From NCBI RefSeq assembly GCF_020085105.1, contig NC_058045.1:8136333-8200332 (forward strand): DNA of 64,000 bases, in the 5' to 3' direction. Source of the stretch: Siniperca chuatsi. Lineage: Eukaryota > Chordata > Actinopteri > Centrarchiformes > Sinipercidae. Positions 36,901 through 51,900 of the stretch are shown here, piece by piece. Position 1 is the first letter of the stretch, and each line of letters begins with the position of its first letter. A model generated the notes under the pieces. It saw only the letters and a program-made list of their open reading frames with translations. It ran no database searches and had not been told where the DNA came from. Both the position numbers and the translations under genes were made by a program.

Positions 36901-39900
36901 TCCCTGTATTTATTTTTAACTGACCACAAGTTTTCTGTTTTTACTCAGGTGTTTACATATCTATGTACTCTGACTGTTTGGATCTAAATCGCTGGTATCA
37001 TGGGAAATCTGGATACATTGCCATCATCAGGCTGACAAAGGTATTGAAAAGAAAAAGAAATTGTGAAATTATTTTTTTGAGGTAGGCAGCCATTGTGTTT
37101 TCATTAAAATAAAACATTTTATGAACAAAATCATTGTCCTTTGTTACCAACAGGGTAGAGTTAAAAAGGTTTTAGAGAACTACACCCAGAATTTTACTGC
37201 ACCCACTGAGGGGTTTGACTGCCATGTGTCAGAACAGTTGCCTTCAGTATCTGCCAAAACCAGCTCCTTTCTTGCCTTTGAGAGAACCCAGGTAAGAAGA
37301 GGCATGTGACTGTTGATGAAAATCATACTGCACATTTTTTTTCCATACTCCACCCCACTGTTGTAGAGAGCTACAAATGCACAGAAAATGTAGATGCATG
37401 TAAATTACGTTATTATAACACATACTGATTACATGTCACTTGTAGTAATGCCAAGATGTTGTGGTGATAGTGCCGTTTACGTGTATTTCTTATTTGTCTG
37501 TGTAGATGCATCCTTCTGACTACAATAGTGTTGAGCACCTTAATGCATGAGTACATGTTAAGAAGGAAAAATAGCAGAGTCACTAGGCAGCTCAATTGCC
37601 TCTTGTTTTGACCTTGCAGTATTACATGTACGAGCTGCTGGATGATGGAAGCAATAAGACGACTCAGTCTCCCAGCGCTGCCTGTCCTTTTGCCATTGTA
37701 TCATTTTCATATACGGATATCAAAGCAACACTTGTAGCACCACAGGAGAAAAGGTACTGTATTGCTACAGCAACACATGCTCTGCCCTGAGTGTTAGACT
37801 ATGTACTTGACCAAATACCATTTCACACGAATTGAGAATTTAAGTCATACTGATTCATTCTTTTCTGATTTCTTTTTTCAGTGAAGAGAAAAAACTGGGT
37901 AAGTAACATGTAATTAATAGCAAACCTGGCAAGATTTCTCCATATATATTGCTGTCAAAAAGAAATACAGTAGCACTGCCATAAGGTAGTTCAGCCCAAT
38001 AAACAGCTCATTTGGACCACTGTTTAAAGAATACATCATTTCAACAAATACACAGCAATATACTAATAAAATAATATTATACCAATACGCATCATGGGTG
38101 TATTTGTCAGTGATTTGTATATGACCATATTTTATTTACAGAAAACGGGACTGTTATGAATATGCACATCATGTCTTTTGCAGTCTCTCATTATTTTCTG
38201 TGGAGGGGTCAGCTTCAGATAGGCACCCAGTTCTATGATGTTGGGCTGAGGTCTACAGCAGGGGCCTTGATCCCTGCAGAACTGTAAGTTAAATCAATGT
38301 GCACATAGAAAATACACACGATATTCTTAAATGACGTTGATCATTTAGATTATATAACCTTTTTTCTGTACTTTGTCTTATTTTTCCATTTAAGGCCACC
38401 AGTGGTGAAAGTTGACAGATGCATTTCCATGTTAGATCTGAGACAGCTGTTGCCAAGGGCTGTCTTTGAAACCTACTTCTCTAGTGAAGGTGTGCTGTTA
38501 GAACATGCTAGAAAAAAATTACTTTATTACTTTGTTACATTGTCAAGGGATTTTTCAGCACAATTCCTGGATTTGTTTTGAACATATCACTGATAAATTT
38601 GGCTTTTTGTTGTCTTTCAGTTTTTCTGGATGGTTTATACTGCAGTCTGTGTGAGGTGGTTTCTTCTGAGGCAGAAGAAACCAGCTCACTCTCTCTTCTT
38701 CTGTCGGAGATCAAGGAGAAAGATATTGTGAGTTTCTGTTTATTATCAACCTTTCAGAGACTGTAGGGCTTAGTCATTCATTCCATAAAATGTCAAAAAT
38801 AATCACAAATACCCATCACCATTTATCAGCGCCCAAAGTGGTGTTTTATTCAGTGTGGCTAACAGTCAGAAACCTGAAGTAATTAATTTGTACTTTTATA
38901 TGACATGCAGAAACCAAGCAAACCCTTACATTTTTACAATTGTAACCAGCAAATTATTGTTTTTTTATTTTTTATAAAATAATTACTTAAAGGCCCAGTG
39001 TGTAGTATTTAGTGGCATCTAATGGTGAAATTGCAGTTTGCAACCATTTGAATACCGCTTGGCTCACCCTCCCGTTTCAAGAGTGTATGAGAAACTACAG
39101 TGGCCGCGAAAAACGTGAAAGGCCCAATCTAGAGCCAGTGATTGGTTTTTATGTTCTGGGCTACTGTAGAAACATGGCGGCCTCAGTGGAAGGGGACCCG
39201 CTCCCTCTGTAGATAAAAACGGCTTATTCTAAGGTAACGAAAACACAACAATTCTTATTTTCAGGTGATTACACTAATGAAAACATACTTCTAAATATAT
39301 TCCATTTCTGCCAATAGCTCCTCCTAAATATTATATACTGGACCGTAGCAATTAATTGATTCTTAAAATTTTCATTAATTACTTTTTTGTTGATTTTTCA
39401 AGTCTACTGATCAGCTAATAGTTTCAGCACTGGACATTTCTTATGCATTACAACAGTTGGTCACCTTTTTATGTCAGTTTGCACTGCATGATAATATGTT
39501 TGTTATGTATGTTTATTGAATTTTACTTGCTATCCAACATCCAAAAGCCGTACCTGACAAACTTGCTAATTTTTGCCCAGGCTCTCACTTTTCCACTGTA
39601 CGATGGTGGTTTTCTTATCCTGTTGCACTCCTCCCATTTCCTCACATATGATGGTAAGATATGAAAATGAGTACTATGTTGTCAGTTTCACGACAAAGCT
39701 TGCTGAATTCTATCCTTGTTAACAACCGTAATTCAACTTTATATCAACCACATATCTTTGTGTTTTTTTCCCCCCAGATACTGGGTCCAGTGCAACTGAG
39801 GTCCTGCAAAGCATGTTTGTATTTCCAGACTCACGAGTTATGCAGAGAGGTGATTAAAGCATGTGTTTAACAGTGGATATTTTCATTTGATACATTTCTC

Positions 39901-42900
39901 ACATGACTTAAATAACATTTGCCCTGCTCAGTGGCAATTTTAAATAAGTACTCTTTCTTGATTTATCACAGGTACAAAATTTGGACAGAGAAAGGCTGCC
40001 ATGTCATCTGACATCCTGCGGGTTCTACCGGTACTAAGTTATGCAGAGGGCGAAGTTGAGAAAACACCCATTGACCCAAGTGAAGAACTGTGTGAAGTAT
40101 TAGCGCATCATATGCAGAGTTACGTAGCACTGATAAATCCTGGGTTGGCATTAAGTCCCTCTAGGGAAGTCAGCATCTTTCCAGATCAGTATGATGTGCC
40201 GGATGCCCACAAGCACCTCTACTCATCACCGGAGTGGACTAACGGGGCATGGCAGAGCTTCAAATCATACTTGAGCAAACCAGTCTCTTTCCAACTGCCA
40301 GTGTCCAAGGCTTCAGAAATCCTGGCGGCTGGACAAGAGGAGCGAATAGAAGACCTTGATGATGATGTCTACATCTGTCTGTCATCTCCTGAGGAGGCAC
40401 CAGCCAATCCTGTTAGCACTGGATTAGAAGATCAGTTGACAGGCCAGAAATCTCCTGTAAATGTTGAGACTGTGGACAGTTGTATAACAAGTTCTGAAGC
40501 AAAAGCTGACTTAACAGCTGTGCCTCAAAATGTTGTACCAGATGATTTGCAAGCTGGAGATACAAACAAAGACCTGACTGCGCTGATCAAAACTGATGAT
40601 ATGGGGTCAAAACATCTCCTGACTCCCTCTACATCAGATGACCTTCCAGCAGAGCTGATTGTCAGCATCACTTCAGCAGAGCGAACTGTCACTTGTGAGA
40701 GTTTAAGTCTGGTCAGTACTGAGTCTGCAACAAAGCATAATGACTTTCAGCTTACTGGTTTTTCAACAGCCAAATTACAAACGGCCGGAGTGAACTCTCT
40801 GAATGGTGTGACTGTTAACACCAAAAAGGTTTTGGATTGTCATGAGGTCACCAATCTCACAAAAACAAAACGTAGGAAACTAGGCAGAGGACATTCCAAA
40901 CGTCGGAAAAAGGTATCTAAAGCCTGTGTTGAGACTTCCAGTTTACAAACAGTCAAAATACCAGTGGAGGTTGACAACTTGAAGAGTCAGAAGGAAGACC
41001 AGGGCAAGGAATCATCTGGCCACCCACAGTTGAGTAATCCTTCAAACACTGACTGGAGGAAAGTACGAAGGCGAAAGCGCAAATTTGGAAAACTATCGTC
41101 AAATAATAAAAAAGTGAGATCTGCTACTATTGGTCTAGCAGTAGCAGAGGAGAACAAATCTGACCCTGGACAGCAGAGCTTGGAAAGCACCATTTTAAGG
41201 GAACTTGAAGCTTGTCCTCTGAGAAGGAAAATGCTGCGCTGGGACTTAAAGCCGGTTATCAGCGAATGTGGAAGAATCTTGGTTCCTCATGGCTGTACAG
41301 ATATTGCTGATCAGATCAAGACTTTAAAGGATAAATTTCACTATACAAAAGATGAAAAGTGCCCTGAAAAAATGTTGGTTGACGCCCCTGTGAATGCAAA
41401 TGACACAGTTGAAATGGAGCAAGAGTTTAGTACTGCTCCAGAGACAGGAGTGGACGAAACAGAGGCTACAACATCCAAGTATCAAGGGAACCATCTTCAA
41501 AACATTGTTGTCAGTCACATTAATCCTGAACACAGCATTTTGAGACAGTCAGATCATGGCAATTGTTCAATGACTTTGAATCCGGTGAGTAGGGAGCATT
41601 CTTCAAAGAATGATGGCACCATACATCCTCCCTCAGAAGCAGTTAAAGAAAAACACACTGATACCCTCTCCCCAGGAAAATGTGCAACAAAGGGTGAATT
41701 TCTGTTGAGTAAACTAAAATCAGTTCTTCTACTGGGAAAGAGAAAAACAGGTCACCTTGTGTCAGAACAAATGACTGCAGATACTGCCCAAGATGCTGGG
41801 CCTTGTCTCAAGATGAGCAAAGCTGACTCAGACACTGGGATGCTGAAGAGTAATGATGCAATTACCAGTGTCCAGGACACCAATGTGAAGGGAGTTTCAA
41901 AGATGCTGTCAGTTGACCCTCTTTTTGCATTAGCCCTAGGCCTGACACCTAAAGAGAGACCTGATAAGATACAGAAAACTGATGTTCAGGATACTCAACA
42001 AAGGAAAGACTCATCAGAGACACAAGAAGAAATCATACAAAGACCTCTATCAATTTTTCCAAGGAGGAGTAGGATTAAAACACTCAAAAAGCATCAAGGC
42101 ATCTCTGCAGAACATGTTAGAAAGAAATGTAAGTTTGTTTTTTGTGTATCATGTGTAAAACCTCTTCAGTATAGTGCATGACATTGAAACTGACTGACCC
42201 TTTTCTTGGCTTTGTCATTTCTGCAACTGTCCTCAGCATGCTATCGCTAAGTATTTCTAGTTCTTAGTTTGCTTTTGCTCTTGCTTGTGCTGCATTTTGC
42301 CAGTCCTATGCATCTGCACCCAAAGTGACATTATTGGCTTAATAAACCAATCTCTTTGTTTGAAACAATGGCATCGTTTACGTGTTGGTGACAAGTTCCT
42401 AATAGTAGTATGTTCGTATTTTTCAAATGCTTTCAATGTGCTACTTTTATTTTCATGCAGTTTGTCTTTTTTCTCCTCTGTTTTGTCTTCACAGGGTGGT
42501 TGCATTTTGCAAGTGAAAAACTCAAATACACAGAGTGTACTAGGGATAATTCTGTCAGGAACCCTGTTAAGGAAAAAATGAACAGTGCTTGCTCATCTAC
42601 AGATGCTTTGAACTTACTTGCTGACTTGGCACTCAGTGCCAGTAATGACCAGGTTCCACCACAACCAGACCCAGCACTTGAGAGAAAACCTGAGACAAGT
42701 TTGAAGAAATGTGACCTTACAAAAGATGTTACCAGTGCTGAACAAGAGTCAGTTCTTCATACTCTGCTTAGACAGGCTGCTGCTAAACCCATTCAGCCTC
42801 TTGAGTCTCCTTCACCAAGCCATCTTGTGGGAGGCAGTGAATTGGTTGGTTTGGTAACTAAAGAACATGCTTACTCATTGCCCCCATCTTCCTCTCTACT

Positions 42901-45900
42901 GTTGGGTTTGTCAGGTACACCCTTCCAGGTATCCCCTTTAAGTGGTTCTACTAGACTCCTGCACCATCACCAGACAATGTATGGCGATGGAATTAAAACA
43001 CTACAACCCTCTGTCGGCCAGGAAGACAGAAGTGAACACAACCACAGGACTCCAGAATACCTAAATAAACACAGGGCACGCAGCAGAAAGTTCAGGCACT
43101 GCCGTACCTTTGATAACAAGGATGGGTCTGTCCAAGTCACAAAGCAATGGAAAAAAACCTATGACTTTAATCTAGACAGCAAGTTTACAAATGACTCAAA
43201 GGAGAGAACTATCATCCGAGCCTTGCATGGGTATGTATGATGTGTTTCTTATTTATACACGTAAAAGTAAAAAATGTATCCTTTCACATAATTTCAGTGC
43301 TATGCCTGTTTGTATCTTGTTAACGAATTTGGGAAGTATGCCGTAAAGTTGACTTTTAGTTCAGATGACATGATTATCAATTATTCAACTGAAAGAGCTA
43401 ATTTTTGTACATTTTACACCTTCAATAGCCCATGGGATTTCTCCATTCAAGACACCAGTGAAGAGGTGCAGCTCATCGTCCACATATGGATAGGTCTGTT
43501 CTACAGCCGGTCAACAGACAGGTTCTTTCATGTTGACTCGAACTGTACATACCCATGTTCAGAAGAGAGTGATTCTTTGGAAAAGTCCAGTGGAATGGTG
43601 TTAGCCCCAGCTCAGCCTGAACTCAAGGCCAATTCATTTGCTCCTTTCCTGAGTGTTACAGACTCTTCAGACCCCTCGATTTCAAAAGCTTTGGACCTCA
43701 GCAAAAAAGATAACTCTGTCTTGGACCAAGGATCTATGATTTTGGACTTGTCACTGAGAGACTCCAATGCAGAGATTGTCACTTCAGATCCAAAAGTCAA
43801 CAGAAAACAGGCTTCTGTGGATGGTGAATGGAAAGAAGCTAGTGAGACACTGAACACACTCAAGTCAGCAGTAGGACTACAGGAGGCAAGCACATCTCAG
43901 GTTTGGTTTGATGTTACTATTACATTAAAGACAAACTATTATGCATTTAATGTTTTTGTCATGATTTTCAGATGGTCTTTAGAATATAGAACAATTTAAG
44001 GACCAGGTTTGTGCGCTTGTCATGTAGTAATAGGCATCTGAATGGGAGTCACAAACTCTAATGCCAGGTGCTTCACACTCTGCAAATCACCTCAGACCTT
44101 TGGGCCACAGCCCCAAACAGTTGTCTCTGCAATGGAGACTTTGAACAGGGCTCACTCAGACCTCATGTCTCCAACCTCCCTTGGGATGCCAAAAAATCTG
44201 AGGCTCTGATGGACATTCAGAGTTCAATTCACTACCCCATTTAGGTTTATTCTGTTAATCTACCAGTTTCTACCACCATCTCATATAAAGACTCTGAAAT
44301 GCTGTTTGGCATATAGGCACAAACAAAACCTACATACAGCTGGGACTTATGGTACCATTCTGCCTCCTGCACAAGCCTCGGCTTCTTCTCCACCAGACAG
44401 TTTCATTAGCTAGTTTTGAGTTAGACAAGGCCTGCACGTTTGCCTGCTGCCCAACTAACCATGTACCAGACCCTATATTCCTTTCCTTGTGGGTGTTGAC
44501 CCCAGAACAGAAGAGGCCCCACCTTCTTTGTTTGGGTTCCGACTGCAAAGCCGCATTGGGATAGGCCCAGTTACTAGGCGATCCTGTGTAGACTTCCCTC
44601 TAAGGCTTGGCTTTAACAGGGAGCCCCATATCCACATTCCAGATAAGGTGACTATGTCCTGTTTGGCCTTCTCATAAGGGTGTTCGAATCACTCCTTTTC
44701 TGGTCTCTAGACATGGACCAATTTGCAATGGGAGACCCTACCAGGAACTATTGTCCCTGTCAGCACAGCCCCCAGGTGCACACGAACATGCAAACCCCTC
44801 AATCATCAGATACATGCACACTTCTGGCACAGCAGAAAAAGATCATCTGTAAGTGACGAAGGGGTGAGCTTCAGCATCAGGTCTTTTTAAGCTTTACTAA
44901 AGGGCAGTCTAATGGAAGTCCATCCCAGCTTCCTGAAGATTTCGCCTATTCTCCAATTTTTTTGCACTGTATAAACCATATACCAATATTGATGTTTGTG
45001 TACTTGTTCCAAGAGTCCATTGCAGTGTCTATCATGTCCATACTTGTGCCACATCCTGGTAATGTGCACATTCCCCAGATGGACTGCGCCATACCCTGTT
45101 GCTGATGTACTGAATAATGGCGACAGGGATTTAACCAACTGAGAGGGAATGCCTTCATACATCCTTTTTATTGTATTAGGGCTCTGTGTGATTGGTGGGC
45201 ACAAAGTGGATGAGTGGACAGAAAAGCAGGCAAATTTAATGCCAAAATGGGTACCAAAATTGCACCCAATGAAGTTTTCTTGAGTTTGGCAAGTGTAGTT
45301 TCATTTTTGTGGTTTTTCTTCTTGCCACAATTCTGGTTTGTTTATGACTGATGCACCTGCATGTCAGGCAGCAACTATCTGGCATCATACTTATGTTGAT
45401 GTTGACACACATTTCTAATTAGTATTCAACCTAATATAACACATGTGTAGCTACCTTTGTAATTGTGATTTACATGATTCATTGTTTGATTTGCTGGTGC
45501 ATCAATAGCAAAAGTGACCCTGAAACCAAAACATTTAAAAACTAAATTACCAGAGAGAAACAGCAGTCATGATTTTCACCGAATGAAAGAAAAAAAAAAC
45601 TGTATTCTTATATTCTGTTTTGTCTTTCTTTTTCCAGTGTAACAGAAAGATTGTACACTCCACAGAGATTATCAATGAGGTGAATGATGTCAGAAGCACC
45701 TATGAAAATAAGAGGACTTGTACCCCTTTGCAAAAAGCTGGTTGCCAGGAGCACACTGATGTACCATCTGTACCATCTTTTAAAGGTGATGAAACATTCA
45801 TTCCTGTACAGGAAGAGACAGAAAGTGTATCTGTTCAGCCAGAAAACCATGAGACTGCTTCAGGAATTGGTCATGTGTTACATGGATGCAACAATGAGAA

Positions 45901-48900
45901 GACAGATATGAAAGATGGCATTGAAAATTCAGAAGCTACAGAGATGAGTTTAGTGCAAAAACATGGAACTGATTCATCCAAATCTGTGACCGGCAAAGAG
46001 GTGGACTCCAACAAAGAAGCAGGTGATGTGGTTCATACAGTTGAGCATGATGAAATTGAATCCAAAGATGGGGAAAACTGGGAAGTGAAAGAAAAGTCAT
46101 ATCAAGAAGTCAATATTGAACTTTCTCCAAAAATGATTCATACAGGTGATGATTCAACAAATGCAGAATCAAGTATAGTCTGCAATGGAAATCTTTTGGA
46201 AAATGAGAAGCAGTTGTCTATGGAGGAACCTAAAGCAGTCTCGCCAGGCAAGGCTGAAAATGTTAATGAAGATGTGGATTGTTGTACAGTACATGAAGAT
46301 AAAGTGATCGAAGATGATCACTTTGGAAAAGACAATGGACTTGATGAGAAAGACAGTTGCGTTTCAGCGGTGGAAGCTGACAGTGATTTGAGTGATCAGC
46401 CATTACCTATGATGTGTGATGGCCCACACTCAGTAGAGAAGGATTGCATCACAGAATGTAATCGCCAAGTACCACTGTATGAGCAACCACCTCAAGCAGG
46501 CAACGGAGAAGATGCCTGCCATGATTTGCAGTTGAGAAGGCTGTGTGCAAATGGCAGTGCGCTGACAGATGAACATGCCATTTCAGAAAAAGCTCCTCAC
46601 TCTCCATCAGAAATGGAGCCTATTTATAATGAATCTGCAGTTGAGGAGAATTCTGAAAATGACATTTGTTTGGCACATAAGGCACATTATCAGAAGGCAG
46701 CATCACCCATATCTGATGAGAGCACCTGTTCATTAGATGGGTCTATTCCCCAGACAAATGACAGTGTTGAAACAGGAAGCCAAAACAAAGTAATGGCAAA
46801 CTTCAGTCTAAGTAGTGATGATCATGAAGATCAGGATATCAAATCAAATGAGGGAGAGCAAAAGGTTGATAACACAACTAAAAAAGAACTAATTCATCAT
46901 CGGTCTCATTCACCTCAGTGTGAGGTTATAAAAAGGTGTGAAGCTGAAGTGGCATTGACTAAAGAAACAGATCTGAAAAGCGACGAAACAAATGAGGGAT
47001 TGGAAAAGATCCATAGTGCGGTTGTAATTCCATTTATTGGAATAGACACCTCCGGAGAGGATACAGTACAACCACATGACCTACACTCACAAGGCAAGGT
47101 TGAAGAAGTTGTTGAAGGCCAGAAAGAAATACTGTTTATCAATGAAACCACCTACCCTGAAACTGTCCTACCCACAGAGCTATGCAGTACATCTCAAATG
47201 TACAGTAAAAAGGCAGAACTGTCTACTGGCAAAATATCACTATCACTTCTTGATGTAAATGAAACCAACCAGCCAGAGGTCTCGGGAAGTGAGTCTGATG
47301 AGCGGTGCCCTACCCCAACTATGGATGAGAAACCATATGAGTACTTAACTTGTTCTGGCCCCAGTAGTAGTAGTACTTCTGCTTTTAGTGGTAGTGACGC
47401 CTGCAACATGACTCAGAAATGTCTTAGCAGAATCTCACCATCTATAAAGGATAAGATGCCTCTTGAGCAAAAACTTGGTCACAAGTCTACAATTAACAGT
47501 GATCCCAACCCTCATCATGATCTTCACCCTGATGTTGAACTAAAAGCTCTAAGAGTTCTACAAAGTATAGACATGTTCCTCTCCAAATCAAGCCACACTG
47601 ACAAATCCAGACAGATTGAAACAGCTGAAATGAAACAGTCTCTTGATCAAACCCCTAACCCCAGCATCAAGCACATCCCCAGTTGCTTAGCCCCAAGCCA
47701 CACCTCAGCTGACTTTAAGGACAAGGAAATAAGCAATACAAAGCCAGCAGTGGTGTCTGCCTCTACCTCACAAGAACTGCACACAGAATCATCAGGTCAC
47801 TTTCTTATTTCACCTTTCTCTAAATTAGAGGAAGTACTCGGTGTTAGGTTGCAGCTAAAGGAAACTGACTCAGTTCATCAACACTGTTTTGAAAGAACAG
47901 ATATATTACAGGACGAAACCTCCATAGGACAAGATTATTGTCATCCCCACAGATCCTTTCCCTCTGAGTGTTTGCAAGCCATTAAACCAAATATTGACCA
48001 AGATAGACATAAAACAACATCACAGACAAATTTAAGTAATGAACCACGTTCATTCAGTCAGCGTCCTGTCATGGCTGTGAAACCATCCAAGAGTGACGAT
48101 ATTCAAGCCGATTGCATCTCTAAAGACAGAGAAATTGAAAACTCTGTAATGTCAATTTTTTTCAAAAGTAAACTGACTAAAACCCCCACAGTCACATACA
48201 CCACACCAGCTTCCATGCTCTTGGAGAAAAAGACAGAAACTCTTAAGGGAAATTCTGAACAACTAAATGATGATAAGCAAGAAGCCAGTGAGCTTTCTTC
48301 CAAGAGCAGTTGTTTATCAAATGTTAGTGACAGTAAGTCTAACTCAGATAAAGCTAAATTTGTACTTCTAGATCCTCTCTATCAGTATGAAGGAAGGGAA
48401 ATTACAAAATTCAACAAGATTCCTTCATCATCTCTCCCTGTGCAGTCTTTTGACTCTGCAAAAACTTCCTCTAAACTTGTTGATGGAAACCAAGGTTTTT
48501 TGATAAATAGTTTAGTTGAGAAAGTTGGGCAAACAACTAAAGAGAGCATTGAGATGGATCAGAAAGACTGCTCAGATGCATCAACATCAGTTGCAGATTA
48601 CAAAGATGATAGCACAATAGATGGCAGTCTCTTCCTGGGACCGCAAAGCTCACTTACATGTACAGTCTATAACACCAGCCAGAAGAGATCTTATTCTTTT
48701 CTAGAGCAGGTTTCTCAGAGGTGCCTACAAGATGACCTCACTCAGGCGTCAATGGAACAGGAGTGCCTTATCTTCTCAGAACAAATGAAACAGCTTCTGA
48801 AAAGATGTACGAAAGGACCCGTTTGCCAATCGGACACACATGACAAATTGAATTTGTCTTGCTCCAGTCCTGTGACTGTGCACTTTTCCAGTCTAGAAGA

Positions 48901-51900
48901 GCAGGAGGATTCAGTGGATCACTTGGACTCACTGTCACTTGTTGGACAAAAAATCAAGGTAGACATGTCTGACAGGAAAGACATGACAGACACAACAGAG
49001 GGAGAAAAGACTTCCTCAAGGCATCCTCAGAAATTATCTCAAGGAACAGGCAACCCAATGGAACATGCTAGAGTGACTGCAGAATGTGCCAGGCTGTACG
49101 AAGCAATGATGAATGATGTTTGTGCTGTCAAAAAGGTCCCATCTAGACCTAAGCACTTCACAATGGACAGAGGTTACCCAAAGACTGAACCAAGTAACCA
49201 TTTTGACTTCTGTGATCAAATGAAGAGAGAGATGGATGAGAGTTTTCGCAGTAATCTGAATTCAGTTGTGAAGAAATCCTGTAAAACAAAGTACAGCTTC
49301 TACATATTAGTGACATCAGAGGATGCGTTCTTTGAGGAAACCAAGGTAAGACGAGTTTTCAACAAACTTCCAATGCAGTATTTCTATTAACTATATATTA
49401 AGTATACTGTTTATAGCCTGCATTCCTGAACTAACACTCATCCGCTGTACAAAAGGTGCCAGTACAAATTTGATGTTTGCTCCTTAATGGAGATCGGAGA
49501 TTGTGGTCAGCTTGGTTTCACGGCAAATTTTCAGTGGAAAGAAATTATCAAAATATCCATGCAAACTCCAAATTCTTCTTCTGCACAATAATCAATTTCT
49601 CTACTGTCCATCTGTAAGATCAATATGTTTGAGTATTTCTTCAAAATATGGCTAAATTTAGTGCTTCTATCCTAGTCCTCACACACTATCCCAGAACTAT
49701 ACTGTGTTCTGTCCTAGCTTACTCAGCAGCCAGCCCAATGCTACACGTCCTTTTAACAGGAAAGGAAAATAGGTTTGATACAAATTTACAGTTACACATT
49801 TAGTGATGATAAAGACAAATGAACAAACATGAAATAAGGTGGCAATTTAGGCTTGAGTGTCTAGTCACACCAGCCAGACAGCAAAATGTAGTGTTTTCGC
49901 TACATTCTTTCACTTCTCACACAGTGAGAGATCCAATGTTTCTTTTCTGTTGTGTTAATTTGCTGCAGTAAACTATTGTTGATTTGTAAAGCTACTGTTA
50001 ATACCATAGACTGTATATAAAAATGGACGACATGACAGCTCCCTAAAAGTGAAGCCAAAACATCTCGATCGCCCCCCTGGTGGCTGTCTGCAGTATAGGT
50101 CATAAACCCCGCCTCTTCCATGTTAGCGGATGGGACATGGGCCAAATTAAAAACTCAAAGTACATGTCGAATAGATTTTTCCCAAAGATGGTTTCAATCA
50201 ATTTTAGGTAGTTCTTATCACGCTGATGTATGTTCAAGTGTTTCTTTTTCTGATAAGTTTGATTTTAATTAGTTATTTGATGCTATAAAAAGGGGGTTTC
50301 ACATCACAATTGACAGCTGAGCCCTGCTCAAGATTGAGTCGGCCGGGTGTATGGGCAGGACCTCAACCGATCACTACTGTGCAAACTGGCTCCAAATGAC
50401 GTAAAAATCACAAGATGGCTGCGCCCGTATCCGGAATATTTTCATAGGATATTTTGGCTTCATTACAGTCTATGGGGAGGAAGTGGAGATGTGTCGTTCA
50501 TCTTTATATACAGTCTATGGTTAATACTAACTCAATACTTCCTGCATGTTCTTCACAAGAAATGTGTTTTAATGTTAAGGCATTTATAGGTATTTACTTA
50601 GATCCTACCTAAATGTGAACAATGCCACCAAGGTTAGCATACCTTATTAAAATTTGACTAAATAAAGATAAATATTTGGGCAGTAAATCAGTTTGAAATA
50701 TCTAAAAGGGGCTGCCTGAAGTGTTTAAATGTTGGAAATTCAAGGCTTGTAAAAAATCTTCTGCATCTTTTCATCTAAAGAAGTAGAGCAGAGCCTTTTC
50801 CTTCAGTTCCTGTCTTATTGACATGCGAAGGGGAGCATGAGTTCTATGTTCTAGAGCGTACTTCATCAGCAGATGGAGTTGCCCAGTTGTCATGGAAATC
50901 TAGATGTACCCATTTCCATTGCTATTTAAGGACCTCTTGACATGTTGGCTTAAAAGTTGAGACTGAAGGTTCGCTCTTGACCATGAAATCAGCAAATTTG
51001 AACATGTTGTTTCATAGGTCGAGAATAGCAGTTCAGTCCAACTGAAAATAATTATTGCACTTGTTTTCTGCTACAGTATACATATCTGCTCTGTACGTCA
51101 CATGTCCTGTGTTCGACTTTGAGAAACAAATCGGAAACCAAAACAGAGAACTTAATATTTTTTGGTTTCATGATGCCGCCCCCCTGTCTTTGCATTCATT
51201 TTGAATACCGTTAGTTCTGCGTCAGGGTTGTGCATAAGCACAAAAGGCAGTGTCTTTAGCCATATTTAGCTGAAATTATCACTGGAAAATTACGAGTATA
51301 TGCATGAGCAGCAGGAGAGGGTGGAGAAGTTTCTGTGGTCATTGTGATAATTTTTTACACCATTAATATCTTCGTGACTGCTTTGAATCCAAACTGATCA
51401 CAGCCTCTGTCCTTCTTTACAGAGCAAACTACAAACATTGTACTGCTCTTTTTCAAGTCTACAGGGATGAGAGATTCATAACCAAAAGATACATTTTGGG
51501 TGGAGTATCATTAAAAAATATCCCAAAGAGGGTTTTAAAAAAGGTTAGGATCCAGAAACCAAGAGGTCCGCGTCAGGGTCCTGCAACACCATGTCGAGGT
51601 TAATTTCGCAATAATGACTGGCTCGCTGCTTATTACATGTATACTTGCTAAAGAAATCAATAATTTGACAAAAAATACTGATTTAAAAATTATTTTATTG
51701 ATTTTAAAATTATCTCCAGAGTCTATGATCAGAACTGCGTCCATTGCAACGATCTGTTCTTCAGAAATAACAGACGTAATTGACCAATCAGAATCAAGTA
51801 TTCAACAAAGCCCTGTAATAAAACCCTTTTAATAACCCTTGTATGTACTGTATTTGCAGTCCCCAGATATATTATAAGTCAAGACAAGGGACTCATTTTT

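Noticed and set aside
43298-43428. Extending TASOR2 exon 16 upstream in the open frame to the acceptor at 43297
   Set aside because: Phase with exon 15 does not fit; using the CAATAG acceptor at 43428 restores the conserved ALHG-PWDFSIQD junction.
44887-45204. 105-codon minus-strand open frame in TASOR2 intron 16
   Set aside because: No domain or repeat signature recognised; left as unassigned.
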